From the NCBI GenBank assembly GCA_045531205.1, contig JAZSDN010000050.1, positions 124,001 through 188,000 of the forward strand: a stretch of DNA of 64,000 bases, in the 5' to 3' direction. Below are positions 51,749 to 60,495 of this stretch, piece by piece. Position numbers and translations under genes: made by a program. Source of the stretch: JAZNQL01 sp045531205. Its GTDB lineage: Bacteria > Bacillota > Clostridia > UMGS1883 > UMGS1540. How positions within the stretch are numbered: position 1 is the first letter of the stretch; every line of letters starts with the position of its first letter. The notes beneath the pieces are model-generated. The model worked only from the letters and a program-made list of their open reading frames with translations, had not been told where the DNA came from and searched no databases.

Positions 51749-53119
51749 ATGAATCTTATTTACAATGTTTCAGACAAACCAAAATTCGGGCAGATGATTG
51801 TATTTGCAATTCAGCAATTGCTTGCAATTATGGCAGCTACCATAGCTGTTCCCGCAATCGTAGGAAATGGTATGACTGCTTCTGCAGCTCTGTTCGGAGC
51901 GGGCGTTGGTACCATCGTCTACCAGCTTTTCACAAAGTTCAGAAGCCCCGTATTCCTCGGCTCATCATTTGCGTTCATTGGCTCAATGTCAGCAGCTTTC
52001 GCAGGTGCAGTTTCAGCTTCACTCGGTTTTCTCGGACTGATTATTGGTGCACTCTTTGCAGGTCTTGTTTACGTTATAATAGCTGTAGTTATTAAGCTTG
52101 TAGGCGTAAACTGGATAAATAAGCTTATGCCTCCCGTTGTTATCGGCTCAACAGTTGCACTTATAGGTCTTTCACTTGCCGGTGCATCTATCAACGATGT
52201 ATTCTCATACGGCCCGCAGGATGCTAACGGTGCTTTCATTATGTCGGGTAACATCTGGGTTTCTTTTGTATGTGCAATAGTTACATTTATTGTTGTAACA
52301 TGTTGTTCAGTTTACGGCAAAAAAATGACCCGTCTTATTCCTTTCATAATTGGTATTCTTGCAGGTTATGCACTTGGTCTTGTGTTTACCATTATTGGAA
52401 ATGCAGCAGGTATAGATGCTCTTAAAGTTATTGACTTTACCCCCTTTAAGGCTCTTGTTGCAGACGGTGTAACCCTTAAAACATTTATCGCAGTTCCCGA
52501 ATTTACATTCATCGAAGCTTTTAAAGGCGTTGGCGAACTTGATATGTCATATATTGCAACTGTTGCTGTTGCATATATCCCAGTTGCATTTGTTGTATTT
52601 GCAGAGCATATTGCAGACCACAAGAACCTTTCTTCAATTATTGAAAAAGACCTTCTTGAAGAACCCGGTCTTCACAGAACACTTTTAGGCGACGGTGTTG
52701 GTTCATTTTTTGGTGCAATATTCGGCGGTTGCCCCAATACTACTTATGGTGAGTCGGTAGGTTGTGTTGCTATTACAAAAAATGCTTCTGTTATAACTAT
52801 TACTACAACTGCAATTTTAGCAGTACTTATATCATTTATTTCGCCTTTTGTTGCATTCCTTGATTCTATCCCAGGTTGCGTAATGGGCGGTGTTTGTATT
52901 ACTCTTTACGGCTTTATTGCTGTATCAGGTCTTAAGATGATTCAAAAAGTTGACCTTGAAGACAACGCTAACCTCTTTACCGTTGCAGCAATTCTTATCC
53001 CCGGTATCGGCGGTATGGCAATGTCAATAGGCAAAGTAACTATTACAAATATTGCATGCGCACTTATTCTTGGTATCATCACTAATGTTATTCTTTCCAA
53101 GAAAAAAGTTTCTGAATAA
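51749..53119 (+). CDS. uraA: Uracil/xanthine permease
   Basis: 456 residues of the NCS2 family, fourteen-helix transporter: GIGVGTIVYQL, FLGSSFAFIGS, VFAEHIADHKNLS with the central Glu, and GGCPNTTYGESVG in helix 10. Strong AGGAGGG site. It imports uracil (or a related base) with protons, feeding Upp. Confidence 0.92.
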   Translation: MNLIYNVSDKPKFGQMIVFAIQQLLAIMAATIAVPAIVGNGMTASAALFGAGVGTIVYQLFTKFRSPVFLGSSFAFIGSMSAAFAGAVSASLGFLGLIIGALFAGLVYVIIAVVIKLVGVNWINKLMPPVVIGSTVALIGLSLAGASINDVFSYGPQDANGAFIMSGNIWVSFVCAIVTFIVVTCCSVYGKKMTRLIPFIIGILAGYALGLVFTIIGNAAGIDALKVIDFTPFKALVADGVTLKTFIAVPEFTFIEAFKGVGELDMSYIATVAVAYIPVAFVVFAEHIADHKNLSSIIEKDLLEEPGLHRTLLGDGVGSFFGAIFGGCPNTTYGESVGCVAITKNASVITITTTAILAVLISFISPFVAFLDSIPGCVMGGVCITLYGFIAVSGLKMIQKVDLEDNANLFTVAAILIPGIGGMAMSIGKVTITNIACALILGIITNVILSKKKVSE

Positions 53120-53138
53120 TTTATAACTTTTTAGATCA

Positions 53139-53178
53139 AAATAACCCCGAGGTGATTTTATGCTCGGGGTTATTTTTT
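53139..53178 (+). terminator. Terminator hairpin that holds the next start codon
   Basis: AAATAACCCCGAG (53139-53151) and its exact complement (53163-53175) enclose an 11-nt loop GTGATTTTATG, followed by T's. The loop carries most of the ribosome site (GAGGTGA begins in the left arm) and the start codon of the next gene. Confidence 0.85.
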
Positions 53179-53591
53179 CTGTTATAGCAGGTGCTGCTAT
53201 GAGTTTTCAGGGTGTTATGAACACCCGTTTATCCGATAAAATAGGTCTTTATGAATCAAACACCTTTGTGCAGGGTACAGCCTTTCTTTTATCGTTAATT
53301 GTTACCCTTATCTTAGGAAAAGGCGATTTTGGCAAACTTGTTACCGTAAACAAATTATATCTTCTTGGCGGCGTTTTAGGTATTATAATTACCATTACCG
53401 TTATGCTCGGCATAGGCAAGTTAAGCCCTACAGTTGCAATTTCGGTAATATTAATAGCGCAACTTATTACAGCTGCGCTAATTGATGCTTTTGGTATTTT
53501 AGGTTCCGAAAAAGTAAGCTTTGATTTCACAAAGCTTTTAGGCATTGCCTTAATGATAGGCGGAGTAATTGTGTTTAAACTTAAATCATAG
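53160..53591 (+). CDS. DMT-family transporter, DUF606/YdcZ type
   Basis: 143 residues, four hydrophobic helices; MLGVIFSVIAGAAMSFQGVMNTRLSDKIGLYESNTFVQG is typical of DUF606 half-transporters, which assemble as dimers. The substrate is unknown. The start codon lies in the loop of the uraA terminator, so its expression must be low or conditional unless transcribed from a promoter inside the hairpin. The gene's last 6 nt overlap gpsA on the other strand. Confidence 0.85.
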   Translation: MLGVIFSVIAGAAMSFQGVMNTRLSDKIGLYESNTFVQGTAFLLSLIVTLILGKGDFGKLVTVNKLYLLGGVLGIIITITVMLGIGKLSPTVAISVILIAQLITAALIDAFGILGSEKVSFDFTKLLGIALMIGGVIVFKLKS

Positions 53592-54593
53592 ATTTTCGTT
53601 TTTACGTTCTCTTGTCATTAAAAGACGGATAGCCTCGCGTACAGGTTTTCCTTCAAATAATATACCATAAGCTGCCTCTGTTATAGGCATACTTATATTA
53701 TATTTTTTAGCTAAAAGCCAGGTACATTCGGTGGCATAAAAGCCTTCTACAACCGAGTGTACTTTTTCTATTGCTTCAGAAGGACTCATTCCCTGCCCAA
53801 TCATCCTTCCCGCGCGGTTATTACGGCTGTGTGCACTTGTACAGGTTACTATTAAATCTCCTATTCCTGCAAGCCCTGCCAAGGTTGAAGGATTAGCTCC
53901 CATTGCAACTCCAAGCCTTGTAATTTCTGCAAGTCCCCTTGTCATAAGTGCCGCCTTTGTGTTGTCGCCAAGTCCCATTCCGTCCAATACTCCGCAACAA
54001 AGTGCTATTACGTTTTTTATGGCACCGCCAACCTCAACTCCTGTAACATCAGTATTTGTATATACCCTGAAGTTGTCGCTCATAAAAATATCCTGAACTT
54101 TTTCTGCTAAATGTATATCCTCTGCCGCCACAACAACGGTTGTAGGTAAATCACGTCCTACTTCTTCTGCGTGCGAAGGACCGCTTAAAACAGCAACAGG
54201 ATTTTCAGGGCATACGCTTTTTATTACTCCGCTAAAGGTTTGCAGTGTTTCTTTTTCAAATCCTTTTGTAAGATTAACTATGGGAACATTTTTATCAAGA
54301 TATTCCGATAAATTTTTAACTGTTGACCTTAAAACATGCGACGGTGTTACCAAAACTATAAACTCGGCATTTTCTGCCGCTTTTTTTAAATCACTTGTAT
54401 AATGTATACCTTCGGGCAGAATAATCCCGCTTAAAAACTCTTTATTTTCTCTGTTTTCTTCTATTGCATTGCTCTCTTCATAAAGCCAGGACCACAGAGT
54501 TACATCATGACCGTTATTTTTTAAAAGTCTTGCAATTGCAGTCCCCCAACCGCCAGAACCTATTACAGATATTCTACTCACTTTTTTCACCAA
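53586..54593 (-). CDS. gpsA: Glycerol-3-phosphate dehydrogenase [NAD(P)+]
   Basis: 335 residues. NAD(P)-binding ISVIGSGGWGTAIARLL at the N terminus, VNLTKGFE, GPSHAEEVGRDLPTTV, and GAIKNVIALCCGVLDGMGLGDNTKAALMTRGLAE in the catalytic region. It reduces DHAP to sn-glycerol-3-phosphate for PlsY. The start is uncertain: TTG at 54593 as given, or GTG at 54581, which begins closer to the usual family N terminus and has GGTG upstream. Confidence 0.95.
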   Translation of the reverse strand: MVKKVSRISVIGSGGWGTAIARLLKNNGHDVTLWSWLYEESNAIEENRENKEFLSGIILPEGIHYTSDLKKAAENAEFIVLVTPSHVLRSTVKNLSEYLDKNVPIVNLTKGFEKETLQTFSGVIKSVCPENPVAVLSGPSHAEEVGRDLPTTVVVAAEDIHLAEKVQDIFMSDNFRVYTNTDVTGVEVGGAIKNVIALCCGVLDGMGLGDNTKAALMTRGLAEITRLGVAMGANPSTLAGLAGIGDLIVTCTSAHSRNNRAGRMIGQGMSPSEAIEKVHSVVEGFYATECTWLLAKKYNISMPITEAAYGILFEGKPVREAIRLLMTRERKNENL

Positions 54594-55164
54594 GCTTTCT
54601 TTCCGTTCCGCTTAAAAGTCTTTTTATGTTGGATTTATGCTTCACTATAACAACTACTCCGCAAAATGCGCAAAAAACGCAAAGACTAATACTCTTAAAA
54701 AATACAAACGGATATATTATAAACAAAATAGCACCAATACAGGAACCAAGCGATACATATTTAGTCACAGCCATTATTCCTATAGCTATAACACCTATTA
54801 TAAGTGCTGCAAAGGGCTCTGCCGCTATCATAACCGAAAACGAGGTAAGAACCCCTTTACCGCCACGGAAGTCGAAAAATATGGGGAAAATGTGTCCAAG
54901 TATTGCTGCCCCACCTGCAATATATACAAATATGTCGCCAGCAAAAAGCAGTCTTGCAAAAAGAACCGACAAAATGCCTTTTAAAACATCAATTAAAGAT
55001 ACTGCTACAACAGCCTTTTTGCCAAATACACGCAAGGTATTTGTAGCACCAGCATTACCGCTGCCATAGTTTCGTATATCCTTGCCAAGGCTTTTTGATA
55101 CTATCATAGAACCATTTATACTGCCAAGCAAGTATCCTAAAACAAGCGAAATTATGTATTGCAT
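54574..55164 (-). CDS. plsY: Glycerol-3-phosphate acyltransferase PlsY
   Basis: 196 residues with five to seven membrane segments; GSINGSMIVSKSLGKDIRNYGSGNAGATNTLR and DFRGGKGVLTSFSV are the PlsY signatures. It uses acyl-phosphate to make lysophosphatidate. Overlaps gpsA by up to 20 nt, so donor synthesis and acyl transfer are translated together. Confidence 0.95.
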   Translation of the reverse strand: MQYIISLVLGYLLGSINGSMIVSKSLGKDIRNYGSGNAGATNTLRVFGKKAVVAVSLIDVLKGILSVLFARLLFAGDIFVYIAGGAAILGHIFPIFFDFRGGKGVLTSFSVMIAAEPFAALIIGVIAIGIMAVTKYVSLGSCIGAILFIIYPFVFFKSISLCVFCAFCGVVVIVKHKSNIKRLLSGTERKLGEKSE

Positions 55165-55165
55165 A

Positions 55166-56485
55166 TTATTCCTTGTTCCTTTCTCTTATTATAAATCTTA
55201 CAGGAGTTCCCTCAAGTCCAAAGGTTTCTCTTATTCTGTTTTCTAAAAATCTTATATACGAAAAATGTGCAAGCTCTTTATCGTTTACAAATAAAACAAA
55301 CGTGGGTGGACGTGTGCTTGCCTGAGTCATATAATAAATCTTAAGTCTTTTTCCTTTGTCAGAAGGTGGCTGAACACGGCTTACAGCATCATTTAATATG
55401 TCGTTCAAAACACCTGTTGAAATACGCATCGAATTCTGCTCGCTTACATATTTTATAAGTTCAAACACTTTTTCTGTTCTCTGCCCTGTTTTTGCCGATA
55501 TAAATACTATGGGAGCATAGGATGCAAAGCTTAATTTATCGTAAACTCTGTTTTCAAACTCTTTTGTTGTTTTATTGTCTTTTTCGATTAAGTCCCACTT
55601 ATTAACCGCTATTACCATACCCTTGCCTGCTTCGTGTGCATAGCCTGCAATTTTTGCATCCTGCTCTGTTATTCCTTCGGATGCATCTATCATAACTATT
55701 GCAACATCACAACGGTCTATTGCTGCAAGCGAACGTATTACGCTGTAGCTTTCTACCCCTTCTTCAACCTTGCTGTGACGGCGTATACCCGCTGTATCTA
55801 TTATAACATAGTCAGTTCCGTCTTTGTGAAAGCTTGAGTCTATAGCATCCCTTGTTGTACCGGGGATATTGCTTACAATTACTCTCTGCTCGCCTAAAAT
55901 TTTATTTACAAACGAGCTTTTACCCGCATTAGGCTTACCTATTACTGCAACCTTTATTTCGTCAGTTTCTTCCTCTTCAACCTCTTTTGGCAAGTAGGAA
56001 ACAACTTCGTCAAGCAAGTCCCCTACACCCATTCCGTGAACAGACGAAACAGGAATAGGATCGCCAAGCCCCAAATTATAAAACTCATAAACACCCATAG
56101 GTGTTTCACCCGGAGCATCTACTTTATTGCACACTAAAACTACAGGCTTGCCCGATTTTTGAAGCATAGCCGCAACATCAGCATCAGAAGCAGTTACCCC
56201 TTCTTTTATATTCCCTATAAATATTATAACATCAGCCATATCTATAGCTGTTTTTGCCTGCTCAAGCATTCCCTTTAATATAATATCATCGCCCGCAGGC
56301 TCAATTCCGCCCGTATCAACAAGCGAGAATTTGTAGCCACACCACTCTGCATCGGCATAAATACGGTCGCGTGTTATGCCTGGTGTGTCTTCTACTATAG
56401 AAATTCTTTTTCCTACTATTTTGTTAAACAGTGTTGATTTACCTACATTAGGTCTTCCAACTATTGCAACTAAAGGTTTTGCCAT
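55166..56485 (-). CDS. der: Ribosome assembly GTPase Der
   Basis: 439 residues from the ATG at 56485 (GGAGG upstream), whose A is shared with the TAA of the DUF512 gene (TAATG). Two G domains: GRPNVGKSTLFN (first) and GKPNAGKSSFVN (second), each with DTPGITRD/GTTRDAID and NKVD/NKWD motifs, followed by a KH-like C-terminal domain. It acts in 50S maturation. Cluster der-plsY-gpsA is common in Firmicutes. Confidence 0.97.
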   Translation of the reverse strand: MAKPLVAIVGRPNVGKSTLFNKIVGKRISIVEDTPGITRDRIYADAEWCGYKFSLVDTGGIEPAGDDIILKGMLEQAKTAIDMADVIIFIGNIKEGVTASDADVAAMLQKSGKPVVLVCNKVDAPGETPMGVYEFYNLGLGDPIPVSSVHGMGVGDLLDEVVSYLPKEVEEEETDEIKVAVIGKPNAGKSSFVNKILGEQRVIVSNIPGTTRDAIDSSFHKDGTDYVIIDTAGIRRHSKVEEGVESYSVIRSLAAIDRCDVAIVMIDASEGITEQDAKIAGYAHEAGKGMVIAVNKWDLIEKDNKTTKEFENRVYDKLSFASYAPIVFISAKTGQRTEKVFELIKYVSEQNSMRISTGVLNDILNDAVSRVQPPSDKGKRLKIYYMTQASTRPPTFVLFVNDKELAHFSYIRFLENRIRETFGLEGTPVRFIIRERNKE

Positions 56486-57792
56486 TATTGTACACCTCCA
56501 AGTAATGCGTTTAAAAAAGCTTCTCCAAAGCAAGCCGTTGCTTTAACTTTTACTCCTAAACTTTTTTCTATTTCGCAAAGCTTTGTATCATCCAAAAACA
56601 AATCACTCTCGTGCTTTAATGCACTTTCAGAAATTAAAAGCTCTTCTCCAAGCTCTTTGTCCTTTAATTGGTTTATTATATCCTGCCCCGTTAAAAGTCC
56701 GCTTACAGTTATATTCTCGCCAAAAAATACATTTTCAATTGGATAAACAAGTATTTTAAGATTTTTACAAACCTTCATAGCCTCATCTGCAAGCTTTGAA
56801 ATGGTTTTATATGAAGCATATCCCGTTGCTATGCTTACAGTCCTTTTTACGTCAGACGGTAAAAGTGCTTCCATAAATTCATTTTCCATACTGCGTAAAA
56901 GTCCTACACCGTTTTCTATTTGGTAATAACCTTCGTATTCTTCTTCGGGTGGAATAGGCGTGTCGCTTTTTACATAAAATTCATCTGCCGCATAAATAAA
57001 ACGTGTACCCATTTTATTTAAAAATTCCTGTTGTTTTTTTGTTATCTCTGCTATTACCTCTTTACATTCCTCTTTTGTATAAGGTTCAAGCGGATAAAGA
57101 CCATCTCTGTATTTTGTTATTCCTACAGGTACTGCCGAAACACTTGTAACATACGGATAAAGCTCTGACAAATCATTTATTGTCCTCTCAAGCTCTGCCC
57201 CGTCGTTTACCCCTTTAACCAAAACAATCTGGCAATTCATATGTATCCCTGCATCAGCAAGTCTTTTCATAAAATACATAAGCTTGCCTGCACGCTTATT
57301 TTTAAGCATAAATTCTCGTAGCTTTGGGTTTGTAGTATGTACCGATACATTTACAGGGTCAAGCCTCATTTTAATTATTTTGTCAATATCCTTATCACTT
57401 GCATTTGTTAAAGTTACATAGTTGCCTGTTAAAAACGAAAGGCGTGAATCATCGTCTTTAAAATAGAGTGTATCTCTCATTCCTTTTGGTAACTGGTCAA
57501 TAAAACAAAAAATACATTTGTTGGCACAGCTTTTTGCACCACCAAAAAGAGCACTCTCAAACTCTATCCCAAGGTCAGGAGTATCAGGCTCTTCTATTTC
57601 TATTACTTCAATGCTTTCATCACATTTTATAACCTCAAGCTCTACAAAATCGCTTGCAGCATAAAAACGGAAGTCAAGCTCATCTTCTATTTTTTCACCA
57701 TTTACTTTGGCTATTATATCGCCTTTTTCAATTCCTGCTTCCTCGGCAATACTTCCGCTTGCCACACTTTTTACCTTTGCAAGATATTTCAT
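56485..57792 (-). CDS. DUF512 radical SAM/PDZ protein
   Basis: 435 residues: N-terminal PDZ-like domain (SGSIAEEAGIEKGDIIAKVNG), radical SAM motif CANKCIFC near residue 88, and C-terminal DUF512 region with VGLLRSMENEF. Matches the TIGR03279-type putative radical SAM family that is nearly always next to der in Firmicutes; the reaction is not established. Coupled to der and smpB by overlaps. Confidence 0.9.
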   Translation of the reverse strand: MKYLAKVKSVASGSIAEEAGIEKGDIIAKVNGEKIEDELDFRFYAASDFVELEVIKCDESIEVIEIEEPDTPDLGIEFESALFGGAKSCANKCIFCFIDQLPKGMRDTLYFKDDDSRLSFLTGNYVTLTNASDKDIDKIIKMRLDPVNVSVHTTNPKLREFMLKNKRAGKLMYFMKRLADAGIHMNCQIVLVKGVNDGAELERTINDLSELYPYVTSVSAVPVGITKYRDGLYPLEPYTKEECKEVIAEITKKQQEFLNKMGTRFIYAADEFYVKSDTPIPPEEEYEGYYQIENGVGLLRSMENEFMEALLPSDVKRTVSIATGYASYKTISKLADEAMKVCKNLKILVYPIENVFFGENITVSGLLTGQDIINQLKDKELGEELLISESALKHESDLFLDDTKLCEIEKSLGVKVKATACFGEAFLNALLGGVQ

Positions 57793-58238
57793 CGTACTTT
57801 CATTGCCCTTTCTATATCACGCTGTGCATCACGCTTTGCAGCCGTATCTCTTTTATCGTACTGCTTTTTACCGCGGCAAAGCCCAAGCTCAACTTTTACG
57901 TTTGAACCGCTCCAGTAAAGAGAGAGAGGGATAAGTGAAAAACCGTCTCTCATAACTTTGCCAAAAAGCTTAAGTATTTCTTTTTTGTGCATTAAAAGTT
58001 TTTTATCGCGCAATGGGTCTTTATTAAATATATTCCCCTGTTCGTAAGGACTTATATGCATACCGTGAACAAAAAGCTCTCCCTCTTTCACAGATGCATA
58101 ACAGTCTTTAAGATTTACCTTTCCTTGTCTTATTGACTTTACCTCGGTTCCGTATAGCTCTATTCCTGCCTCGTACGTTTCTTCCACGAAGTAATCGTGT
58201 CTTGCTTTTTTGTTTTGTGCTATTACTTTTGACTGCAT
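57789..58238 (-). CDS. smpB: SsrA-binding protein SmpB
   Basis: 149 residues with IAQNKKARHDYFVEETYEAGIELYGTEVKSIRQGKVNLKDCYA and C-terminal basic tail (KKQYDKRDTAAKRD). It delivers tmRNA to stalled ribosomes. The tmRNA gene is not in the window. Its first 131 nt overlap the end of rnr in another frame, with a GGAGG site inside rnr. Confidence 0.96.
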   Translation of the reverse strand: MQSKVIAQNKKARHDYFVEETYEAGIELYGTEVKSIRQGKVNLKDCYASVKEGELFVHGMHISPYEQGNIFNKDPLRDKKLLMHKKEILKLFGKVMRDGFSLIPLSLYWSGSNVKVELGLCRGKKQYDKRDTAAKRDAQRDIERAMKVR

Positions 58239-60078
58239 GGTTTAATTCCTCCGTCAAAACAAAATATATTCTGCGTGCAGTTTCATCGATAGACGAAACA
58301 GTTACCCCTACTTTATCTCCAAGCTTATATTTTCTGCCTTTTCTCTTTCCGTAGAGCAAAAATCTTTCTTCGTCAAATATATAATAATCGTCTTTTAAAT
58401 CTTCAAGCAGTAAAAGACCTTCAACTGTGTTATCAAGCTCCAAAAACATACCAAAGTTTGTAACAGAGGTTATGGTAGCTTTAAAACTACTTCCGATTTT
58501 ATCTTTCATAAATACGCAGGTTTCGTATCTTATTGCATCTCTTGATGCGTTTTCAGCATCCTCTTCTCTTTGCGATGAATTATATGCCGCCTCTTCTACT
58601 GTTTTTTCAAAATGTGAAACATCCTTACCTGCTAAAAAACTTTTTATAACCCTGTGAGTAAATAAATCAGGGTAACGGCGTATAGGCGAAGTAAAATGAC
58701 AATAATATTCTGCCGCTATTCCAAAATGTCCTGTATTATCTTTGCTGTAAAGTGCCTTACACATAGAGCGTAAAAGCATCATATTTACTATTTTATCGCA
58801 TCTTTTTCCGTCGGCTTGCTTCAGAATTGAATCAATATTGCTACCCGAAAAGCCCAAAAGACGGGCAAATTTAATAAATCTTTCTTCTTTTTCTTTTTTT
58901 AAACTTTCGTGTACACGAAAAATTATAGGTAGTTCATTTTTAACCGCAAACTCTGCAACTGCACAGTTTGCCGCTATCATAAATTCTTCTATAATGATAT
59001 TAGAAATTTCGGGTTCCTTCTTTATAATGTCAACAGGCTCCCCGTCCTGCATTACAACATAACTTTCAGGAATATCAAGGTTTATACTGCCATTCCCAAA
59101 TCTCTTTTCTCTTAAAATATTTGCAAGCTTTTCCATAGAAAAAAGCATTGGTTTTATATTTTCATACTCTTTCCAAAGCTCGTTTTCCGAATCAGCAAGC
59201 ATTTTTGTTACATCGGTATAAACTAAACGGTAATCAGATTTTATTACAGATTCAGTTATTTTAAAATCTAAAAGTTCTCCTGCAGAATCAAACTTTAAAA
59301 CGGCACTTAATGTAAGTTTATCTTCCAAAGGATGAAGGCTGCAAAGATTGTTTGAAAGCTGCTCCGGGAGCATTGGCACAACAAGGTCAGGTAAATAACA
59401 GCTTGTTCCTCTTTCAAATGCTTCATTATCAAGAAAGCTTTTTTCTTTTACATAATGCGAAACATCTGCTATATGAACATACAAAGTATATATGTTGTTT
59501 TCAAATTCAAGAGAAATTGCATCGTCAAGGTCTTTTGCATCAGCACCGTCAATTGTTACGGTCAAAAGCTTTCTGTAATCTTCTCTGCCTTCTGTTTTGG
59601 GTTTTGCCAAAAGGCTTTCTGCCTCATTTATAACATCATCTGTAAATTTTTTAGCAAATCCGTAGGTGTGTAAAATTGCAGAAATTTCGGCACTGTTTTC
59701 TCCCTGTTTCCCAAGCGATAAAATAACCTTTCCAAGTCTTCTTTCCCAGTCTGTAACAGAAAAAAGAACCTTTTGCCCGTTATAAGATGAAGAGTTTTCG
59801 GTTATTAAAAAAGTATCATTACTTCTTTTATTATCTGGCATAAAAATACCTGCTTCACACGAGCCGCATAATGTATGAGTGCCACGCTCGAGTATTTTTA
59901 TAATTTCGCCTTCCCTGTCATACGGATCAGTAATTAAAACTTCAACTAAATCTCCGTCAAAAGCGGTATTTTTATTTTCTGCTGATATATATACATCGCC
60001 CTCATCATTTAACACAAAGCCAAAGCCTTTGGGGTTTTGATTATATATTCCGCTTATTTTGGCAAGGTGTTTTTTCAT
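58108..60078 (-). CDS. rnr: Ribonuclease R
   Basis: 656 residues: N-terminal cold-shock domain (GIYNQNPKGFGFVLNDEGDVYI), RNB catalytic domain (VTIDGADAKDLDDAISLE with Asp cluster, SPIRRYPDLFTHR), S1 domain, then a tail in which 17 of the last 40 residues are Lys or Arg. It degrades structured RNA and is recruited to tmRNA. The tail is encoded in the smpB overlap. Confidence 0.95.
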   Translation of the reverse strand: MKKHLAKISGIYNQNPKGFGFVLNDEGDVYISAENKNTAFDGDLVEVLITDPYDREGEIIKILERGTHTLCGSCEAGIFMPDNKRSNDTFLITENSSSYNGQKVLFSVTDWERRLGKVILSLGKQGENSAEISAILHTYGFAKKFTDDVINEAESLLAKPKTEGREDYRKLLTVTIDGADAKDLDDAISLEFENNIYTLYVHIADVSHYVKEKSFLDNEAFERGTSCYLPDLVVPMLPEQLSNNLCSLHPLEDKLTLSAVLKFDSAGELLDFKITESVIKSDYRLVYTDVTKMLADSENELWKEYENIKPMLFSMEKLANILREKRFGNGSINLDIPESYVVMQDGEPVDIIKKEPEISNIIIEEFMIAANCAVAEFAVKNELPIIFRVHESLKKEKEERFIKFARLLGFSGSNIDSILKQADGKRCDKIVNMMLLRSMCKALYSKDNTGHFGIAAEYYCHFTSPIRRYPDLFTHRVIKSFLAGKDVSHFEKTVEEAAYNSSQREEDAENASRDAIRYETCVFMKDKIGSSFKATITSVTNFGMFLELDNTVEGLLLLEDLKDDYYIFDEERFLLYGKRKGRKYKLGDKVGVTVSSIDETARRIYFVLTEELNHAVKSNSTKQKSKTRLLRGRNVRGRNRAIRNRGKVNKTRKGKS

Positions 60079-60096
60079 AAGAGCAATTCCTTTCTT

Positions 60097-60124
60097 AAAA
60101 AAGCCGCCCCATTAAGAGGCGGCC
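60097..60124 (-). terminator. Hairpin between secG and rnr
   Basis: GGCCGCCTC and GGGGCGGC pair on the minus strand, followed by a T-run, 17 nt after secG. It separates secG from rnr, at least partly. Confidence 0.75.
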
Positions 60125-60140
60125 AAGGGTTTTTGGTTGA

Positions 60141-60383
60141 TTATTTAATAAGCGATAAAGCTATTGATAAAGCAACAAACAAAACAGCAAATACTATTGT
60201 GAGAATTTCTAAAAGACCTTCTCTTGTTCTTGCTTTGTTTTTACCAAAAAAGTTATCAGAACCGTTATTTGATCCGCCAATAGCGCCTGAAAGACCTGCT
60301 TCCTTCTGCTTCTGAAGAAGAACCACTACTATCAGAGCAATAGCAACTATTATGTAGATTATTGAAAATATTGTCTGTAACAT
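60141..60383 (-). CDS. secG: Preprotein translocase subunit SecG
   Basis: 80 residues from the ATG at 60383 (GGAGG upstream). Two membrane helices flank the QKQKEAGLSGAIGG loop. It is an accessory subunit of the SecYEG channel. Confidence 0.93.
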   Translation of the reverse strand: MLQTIFSIIYIIVAIALIVVVLLQKQKEAGLSGAIGGSNNGSDNFFGKNKARTREGLLEILTIVFAVLFVALSIALSLIK

Positions 60384-60419
60384 TCTACTTACACCTCCAA
60401 ATTTTTCTATTACCTTGCT

Positions 60420-60448
60420 ATTGTAACACAATATTTCAGTTTTGACAA
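60420..60448 (-). promoter_or_regulatory. Promoter of secG-rnr
   Basis: On the minus strand: TTGTCA, 17-bp spacer, TACAAT. Confidence 0.75.
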
Positions 60449-60458
60449 GCTTTTTTTG

Positions 60459-60495
60459 AGATTTGCGGAAATTTATTTATAATTTCCGCAAATCT
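60459..60495 (-). other. Perfect 15-bp hairpin around the eno stop codon
   Basis: AGATTTGCGGAAATT and its exact complement enclose a 7-nt loop at 60474-60480. The eno TAA (60473-60475) spans the inner end of the stem. On the eno-sense strand no U-tract follows (CAAAAAAAG), so it is not a standard terminator; an mRNA 3'-end stabiliser is one possibility. Confidence 0.6.
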
